Assembly: GCA_030144725.1 (NCBI GenBank)
Contig: JASKMD010000006.1
Coordinates: 11,597,892-11,661,891 of the forward strand
Direction: 5' to 3'
From: Haematococcus lacustris
Taxonomy: Eukaryota; Chlorophyta; Chlorophyceae; Chlamydomonadales; Haematococcaceae
DNA length: 64,000 bases
A program made the translations under genes and the position numbers. The notes beneath the pieces are model-generated. The model made no database searches. It was given only the letters and a program-made list of their open reading frames with translations, and had not been told where the DNA came from. Of the stretch, positions 58,401-64,000 are shown piece by piece; within the stretch, counting starts at the first letter, position 1; each line of letters opens with the position of its first letter.

Positions 58401-61400
58401 AGGCGCTCCGAGCCATCACCTCTGCCTACCTGAACAAGAAAGCGCGCAACTTCGCGCAGCTCAAGGCAGAGTACCACAAGCAGGTGGGTCAGGCCACACC
58501 ACCCTGCGCCGCCCACCACCACAACAACCCTTCCTATTGGAGAAGATAAGGCAGAAGCAGGTGCACATGCGCCATGATAACAATGCCACACAGCACCTTG
58601 GCCCTCAACCTTGAGCCTTCATTGCAGTGGAACGCTCAGTGTGGACCCCTACAAAGCGGTGTTTTGTCTGTGTGGAGTTCCCATGCTCATGGCATGCATA
58701 TGGCTTATACATGGCATACACATGGGCATGGTCGCCTACCACCTACACTATTGCCTGACCACGAGGGCTATTGTGCAGAGTTGGCATGACAACGACAATG
58801 CTGAACAGCGGCCTCTTGTTGCCATGCCCTCACCCCATGCCACCGCTCCTGCCACTCCTGCTGCTTCTGCGCCTGCTGCTGCTGCTGCTGCTGAGCTCTG
58901 TCATAGCAGGTAGGGGAGCTCTATGGCAGCCCTTGTGCCGCTACCACAGCATCTGCCTTGGTGCTGGTTGCAGGTCAAAGCACAACAAGTCAATCTACAG
59001 CTCAATGCAAACAAGGCCAATGCTCGGTAGGGTCAGGGCCCGGGTCAGGGCAGCTGCCTGCACTGTGGGGTCAGTGCAGGGCCAGGCTGAGGGACAGGCA
59101 TTGGAGGTCATGATGCTATTGAAGGGAATGGGCTGTGGGTGAGCGTCAGGTGCTGTTCAGATGGGCCTGTCGCAGGGAGTGGCAGCAGGTGTATGGAGCG
59201 AGGCAGGATACTGTTGTCTGGCAGGTATAGGATGGCAGCAGGGGGGTCATAGCCCAAGGGCCAAGGGGTTCAGGGGCAAGTGCTACCTGCTGTGTATGTG
59301 AGCCCATAGCAATCGTGACCTTGTGACCAGGCCCGGCGAGGTATGAGAGGCTGTGTGACCAGGCCTGCCGAGGTGGTGTGACCTTGTTGTGCAGGTGGGT
59401 GGAGACCCAGCTGGCTTCTGCAGGGGCAGGAAGTGCCCTGGGGCCTCCCAGTGTGCTGGACATCAACACCCTGCTGGCTGGCAATGTGGACGTGACCATG
59501 TACCGCACGGTGAGCAGCCCTGGGCATGACAGCCATGCTGCCTCAGGTGCCTCAGTCAACCCTGCCTCGTGCATCAGTCAACCCATTAGTCTGCTAGGGC
59601 TGCTGCACCTCATGCCATCGACGGGGTCAGAGTGAGCCTGGCAAGCAAGGAGGAAACGCAGCTCCTGGTAACCATGGCCGCCTGGCCGTCAGCGCCCTTC
59701 TGCTTTGGCATCTGTTGTCTGCACTCCACTCCACTCTCTCGGTGTTAGTTGGCAAACATCAATTGGCTCTTGTGTAGTGCCTGCCAATTGACTGCCAGCT
59801 GCACCCTGCTCCACTCCTCTACACTCCCTAGTAGCCTTGACATACCAGGTAGCCTTGAAATACCGACGGGCGGTGGCCTTTTCAAGCAACTTGGGTTTCC
59901 CGTGAAAAATACACGGTTGTGTGACGCTTTAGCAGCGGCCAAGGTATACAGCCACGCTAGCTGGTTGGGTAAATTGCAGGGTTGCAGGGCCACACAGCCC
60001 ATGACAGCCCCTCACAGTGCGGCACGGCACCACGGCCCTGTCAGCAACGCCCCTGGCCTTCACCTCCCAGCTGCTGGCAGCACCACTCTAGCCAACCCTG
60101 GCGTGCCCGCAGCTGTGCGGCAGCCTGCTGGCGGAGGGCAAGGTGGCTGCCCTGGTGATCGATGGTGGCGAGGAGCAGGTGGTGGGGCATGATGCACGCG
60201 GGTCAGAGCTGCGTGAGCCGGTGGTCAAGCTGGACCTCTGGAGCGCCCTGGCCAGGCTGTACCCTCACAAGGTCCCTCCTCCCTGCCTGCCTACCTCCCT
60301 GCCCGCCCTCCTCCCTCCCTCTGTGCCTGCCCCACTCCCTGCCTGCCTGCCCTTCCTCCTCCCTGCCTGCTGCCCTCCTCCCTCCCTGCCACTGCTGTCA
60401 AGCAGTCTTTGTCAGCAGCTCTGTGAGCCCGTGACTCCATGCATCCACCCTGACACAAAGCCACACATTTAGACCTCACAGATTCAATGCTGCTGGCCTG
60501 TTGCTGCCGACCTTATTATTCCTCACCATAGCCTTAGCCACTATGCCGTGCCCTACTCCCTCTTTAACGCCCTACCCTGACTCCCCTTTGCCCACTCCCA
60601 TCCTGAGGCTGAGGCAGTCCTGCTCTGACCCCCACCCTACACAGTAAGTTGTCTAGTTCCGGCCTCTTCTTTGCAATAAGATCTCACCATACACAGTGCA
60701 AAAAGATGGAGCGACCTGACAACCCACCCTATCATGACCTAGCGATGCGATGCGCGGAAGGAAAGCGAGGGCTTTCGATGAAGAACGCAGAGAATACGAC
60801 GCTGGAACCAGGCAACGCACTGCATACCCCACCCTGTGCTCCTCACCCTGCAGGTTCCCAATGGCTCCCGTGTCGGCGGCCTGACTGCCCTGGACCGCCG
60901 CGTGCTGCAGCTCATCCTGGACGCTGAGCGGGCCGGGGGCCCCGGCGCGGCTGCCCGCCTCAAGGTGCTGCTGGCAGTGGACAGCCTGCACACCGCCTGG
61001 GTCGCGGAGGAGGTTGCCGCCAGGCAGCATTACGGCCTGGCAGCCGCGCAGATCGTGATCGTAGCTATGGCAAGGTGCCCCAGGGGAGGGGTGAGGGGGT
61101 GGAGGGGAGGGGTGAGGGGGTGGAGGGGAGGGGGATGAGGGGAAACTGTACAGCAGCAGCCAGGTCAGCAGTAGAAGGGCATGAAGCAGCCATGGCGAAG
61201 CCAAGCCACCAGGGGACACCAATGTGCACCAGGGGAGGGGTGAGGGGGGTGAAGGGAAACTGTACAGCAGCAGCCAGCACAGACATAGCAGGGTATTTGA
61301 AGCAGCCAAGGTGAAGCAGAGGTGGGCTAGGGCCAGAGGGCTGGGTGGCTGGCCGGCTGTGCAGGAGAATGGCTGGCAGCAATGAGCAGCTAGGGGGCAA

Positions 61401-62663
61401 GGGTTGAAGAGAAAGGAGCAGAGTGTGACATGACATCAGCTTGCAGTGAGCAGGCGAGGTGGCGAGACCCAGTGATGGAGGGGGTGGCCTGCTCCCAGTC
61501 AGCAGGCTAGGAGTGCATTGAGTGCTGCTGGGCGGTTGAGGCTGTGGCTGGGTTCGTGTGCGTTGGTGCAGTGCTGCTGGGGGGCACTCCAGCGGACTGC
61601 TGCAGGAGCCTGGTGTCATCATCACCATCATCAGCATTGTCAACAGCAGCAGCAGCACGTGCCATCCAGGCTTGCTGGACATGCACATGTGGTGTGGTCT
61701 CCTGCTAGAGCCCGGGAATGAGTATGGCTCAATCAGTCTGGTGCAGGAGCCTGGTGTCATCATCACCATTGTCAACATCATCATCATCAGCAGCAGCAGC
61801 TTGTGCGCATGTCGTGATCTCCTGCTAGAGCCAAGGACTACCGCGCCTGTAGCAGTGCAGTGCATCTGGGTGCATAGTGCCTTACAGGGCCCTGTTGTGC
61901 CTAGCCACAGCACCTTGGCCCTCAACCTTGAGCCTTCATTGCAGTCGAACACACTAGTTGTGAACCACTACAAAACAGTGTTTTTTCTGTGTGGAGTTCC
62001 CATCGCATGGCATGCTCATGGCCTAAACATGGCATACACATGGTCACGGTCGCCTACCACCTACAGCATTGCCTGACCACGACCGCGGCACTGGGCCGCT
62101 TCCTCGGAGGCATTGCGCCACTAGGCTCATATCAGCTAACACCTGCTGAGCTCCTAATTATACCCAGGGGGCGATGTCACTCGTTCTCATATGCCCAAAG
62201 GGCACTCCGACCAAAGGACAAAGGGCACTCCGACCAAAGGGCAAAGGGCACTCCAAGTGGAGCAGCTACAGCTACAGCTACAGCCTAGCCACAGCGCATA
62301 GTGCCTTACAGGGCTGGTGGGCTGACCTGGTGACGTGGTGTTGGTGTGGGGTGCAGGCTGCCTGGCCTGCTGTGGGACGAGAGCACCAAGGCTTTCAAGG
62401 TGGCCTACTCACCCCAGACTCGGTACCACAGCCCCGGTGCGGGCTACGCCCTGCTGGCACTGGCTTGGCCCGCCCACGCCTTCACCGTCACTACGATGGG
62501 GGAGCGGGAGTACCTGCAGGTCATGCCTACTCCTCTCCCACCCTCCCACCCTGCAATGCTGTAATGTACACACACCCCTTGCACCCTCCCACCCCGCTTC
62601 AGTGCACACACCTGCTTTTGCAGTGCAGCCAGAGGATAATCAGTGTTCATCATCCATTCTCCC

Positions 62664-62710
<47 letters not shown>

Positions 62711-63419
62711 ACTGCTACCCTGCTGCTGTTACTGCATGGTTTGTGATGATCTTCTTACCACCACAGCTTGATCATATCATGTGAAGGCCGCTGTCGTGAA
62801 TCTATCCATACCACTCCCATACAGCCAGCGTCGCTCGTGACAGAGCACACAACTACCTGCTGTGGCTGCGGCTGCTAGCCGGCCCTCCCTATACCTTCAT
62901 GCCTGTAGTTTCAGTCTTCGCGTCGATGTGTTCCAGCAAAGCTGGTTTGCACGTGTCATGCATGTGTGGTGCTGAGTATGACTATCTGCCCATCAATGGC
63001 ATTTCGATGTGCGTTGGCAGGTGCCCTGTCTTGGCGAGGATGATCACGATACACCCGACATTTGCTTGGCCCCTGGCCTGACCTGGCTGGCTGTACCACC
63101 GCTGTCCACCCCACAGGGTAGCGTGCTGAAGATGCTGGAGGAGCAGGGCTACGAGTACCTGCACAGCACCTTGATGTGCGACTGGGAATGCCTGGCGGCG
63201 GGCGGGGCGCTCATGGAGGCCTCTTTCTGTGCCCCTGCGCTTTATGCCATGGATAACCACGGTGGGTGTGGGGTGGGCACAGCACAGACAAGCGCTGGGT
63301 GGAACGGGAGGGATGCCATGCAGCTGCAGCCTGAGGGCCTATGAGGGTGTGGTGTGGAGGCCCTCCCTGCTGTTCGTCATCAACACCACCATCATTATCA
63401 TCATCATCGTCACCGCCGA

Positions 63420-63452
<33 letters not shown>

Positions 63453-63872
63453 TGCCGCAATATGACATGTGCTAAACATGGCATTTCGGCAAACTCAGTG
63501 ACAGCACGACACGTGCAATTGAGGGTGGCCAGCCAGGCAGCACAGCACAGGCCGGTGAGGGTGGCCAACTCAGCCATCACAGGCAGTCAAGCCTCTGCAG
63601 CACAGCACAGGCAGGCCCCTGAAGGCAGGCAGCCCAGGCTGTCCACCCTGCTGGTCCCCTGCCCTGCCTGCCAGGCGCCAACATGGCCATGCAAGTGGTG
63701 AGGGCTGCCGGGGACACTCTGGCCCGCTCCCACAACTCCGTGGTGGCCTCTGCCCCGGTGGGCCCGGCCCTGTGCAGCGTGAACATCGCGTTGACGGATC
63801 TGCAGACGGGCAGCACCCACAGCGTCATTGCCAGGCAGCTGAAGGAGGGCGCCGTGACCTCGTGTACGTCAC
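55500..63872 (+). CDS. Large unidentified multi-exon protein, 3' end outside the window
   Basis: Exons that join in phase: 55500-56083, 56291-56425, 56925-57082, 57483-57774, 58384-58483, 58974-59026, 59395-59509, 60113-60271, 60854-61074, 62357-62519, 63021-63261, and 63675 to about 63872, where the gene leaves the visible part. The start (MASMGGPRDSGLG) is the first Met of the open frame and is uncertain. The first 195 residues are Ser/Pro-rich and disordered. Then a basic amphipathic stretch (RVQRAKRKLYLLLLGYMRWN) and a second disordered region follow, and from about residue 390 a folded-looking part: VEALRAITSAYLNKKARNF, SVLDINTLLAGNVDVTMYRT, VAALVIDGGEEQVVGHDARG, LKVLLAVDSLHTAWVAEEVA, LPGLLWDESTKAFKVAYSPQ, MLEEQGYEYLHSTLMCDWEC. 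I do not recognise the family. The consistent phase at eleven junctions argues for a real gene. Confidence 0.7.
58588..58770. repeat. Intronic direct repeat, copy 1
   Basis: About 180 bp starting CACAGCACCTTGGCCCTCAA, repeated at 61904-62085 in another intron of the same gene with about 85% identity. Confidence 0.85.
60366..60747 (+). repeat. Interspersed repeat, inverted copy of 1752-2138
   Basis: Lies in the intron between exons 60113-60271 and 60854-61074. See 1752-2138. Confidence 0.75.
61075..61320. repeat. Two imperfect direct repeats in an intron
   Basis: CCAGGGGAGGGGTGAGG followed by GGGAAACTGTACAGCAGCAG and a GAAGCAGCCA block occurs at 61080-61200 and again at 61228-61315. Confidence 0.8.
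61600..61835. repeat. Second pair of intronic direct repeats
   Basis: GCAGGAGCCTGGTGTCATCA to TCTCCTGCTAGAGCC occurs at about 61603-61712 and 61743-61831, differing in the length of CAT/CAG runs. Confidence 0.8.
61904..62085. repeat. Intronic direct repeat, copy 2
   Basis: Second copy of 58588-58770. Confidence 0.85.
62665..62712. repeat. CTG trinucleotide run
   Basis: About 15 CTG units in the intron after the exon 62357-62519. Confidence 0.95.
63384..63452. repeat. CATCAT trinucleotide tract
   Basis: ATC repeats with CACCGCCGAC interruption, in the intron between exons 63021-63261 and 63675. Confidence 0.9.
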
Positions 63873-64000
63873 GGTCAGTGCCGCAGAAGTGGGAGGAAGG
63901 GGAGGAAGTAAGGGAAGAGAGGGGGAGGGCTGCAAAGGGGCAAAGGGAACTAGCTGTGGTGGCTGGGTGCAGGTAGCTGGGTGGAAGTAGTGGGAGTAGG

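Overview
The window reads as nuclear DNA of a green alga (Chlorophyta, probably chlamydomonadalean). Genes are split into many short exons with GTGAG/GTAAG donors, introns are long and full of minisatellites, CTG/CAG tracts are frequent, GC content is high, and the proteins match plant/algal families (NFS2-type cysteine desulfurase, cytochrome c heme lyase, TAF12, eukaryotic glutamine synthetase, pyruvate kinase). No prokaryotic features are seen. The species cannot be fixed from the sequence alone.

Layout. 0.3-0.5 kb: last exon of an unidentified + strand gene. 2.4-4.4 kb: the C-terminal two thirds of a Fanzor-like protein (eukaryotic TnpB relative, RNA-guided nuclease family) with all three RuvC blocks. 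4.6-7.0 kb: a 5'-truncated non-LTR retrotransposon reverse transcriptase. 7.7-11.4 kb (-): complete glutamine synthetase, 10 exons, 371 aa. 11.8-15.1 kb (-): TFIID subunit TAF12, 7 exons, 397 aa. 15.3-21.1 kb (+): HEAT-repeat gene resembling PP4 regulatory subunit 1, divergent from TAF12. 22.8-24.7 kb (-): coiled-coil protein gene convergent to it. The HEAT/coiled-coil block (15.6-25.0 kb) is tandemly duplicated at 25.0-32.7 kb and a third, truncated copy lies at 32.7-34.0 kb. The HEAT copies are decayed, whereas the second coiled-coil copy looks intact. 35.4-38.5 kb (-): a broken, rearranged second Fanzor-like locus with an N-terminal basic nuclear-localisation-like start and three copies of its 3' end. 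39.3-41.4 kb (-): holocytochrome c synthase. 41.7-45.2 kb (+): plastid SufS/NFS2 cysteine desulfurase, divergent from HCCS over 267 bp. 46.4-54.1 kb (-): complete pyruvate kinase, 16 exons, 508 aa. 55.5 kb to the window end (+): a large unidentified multi-exon gene that runs off the edge.

The metabolic genes are ordinary housekeeping: nitrogen assimilation (GS), glycolysis (PK), heme attachment to mitochondrial cytochrome c (HCCS) and plastid Fe-S sulfur supply (NFS2). They are not a pathway cluster. For GS, TAF12, HCCS, NFS2 and PK I traced the splice sites by eye, and each joined frame closes exactly to a multiple of three with canonical GT-AG or GC-AG borders. The most unusual content is the Fanzor-related material: one fairly preserved gene body, and one decayed locus whose 3' ends are re-duplicated together with a conserved non-coding block that is a candidate right end/guide-RNA region.
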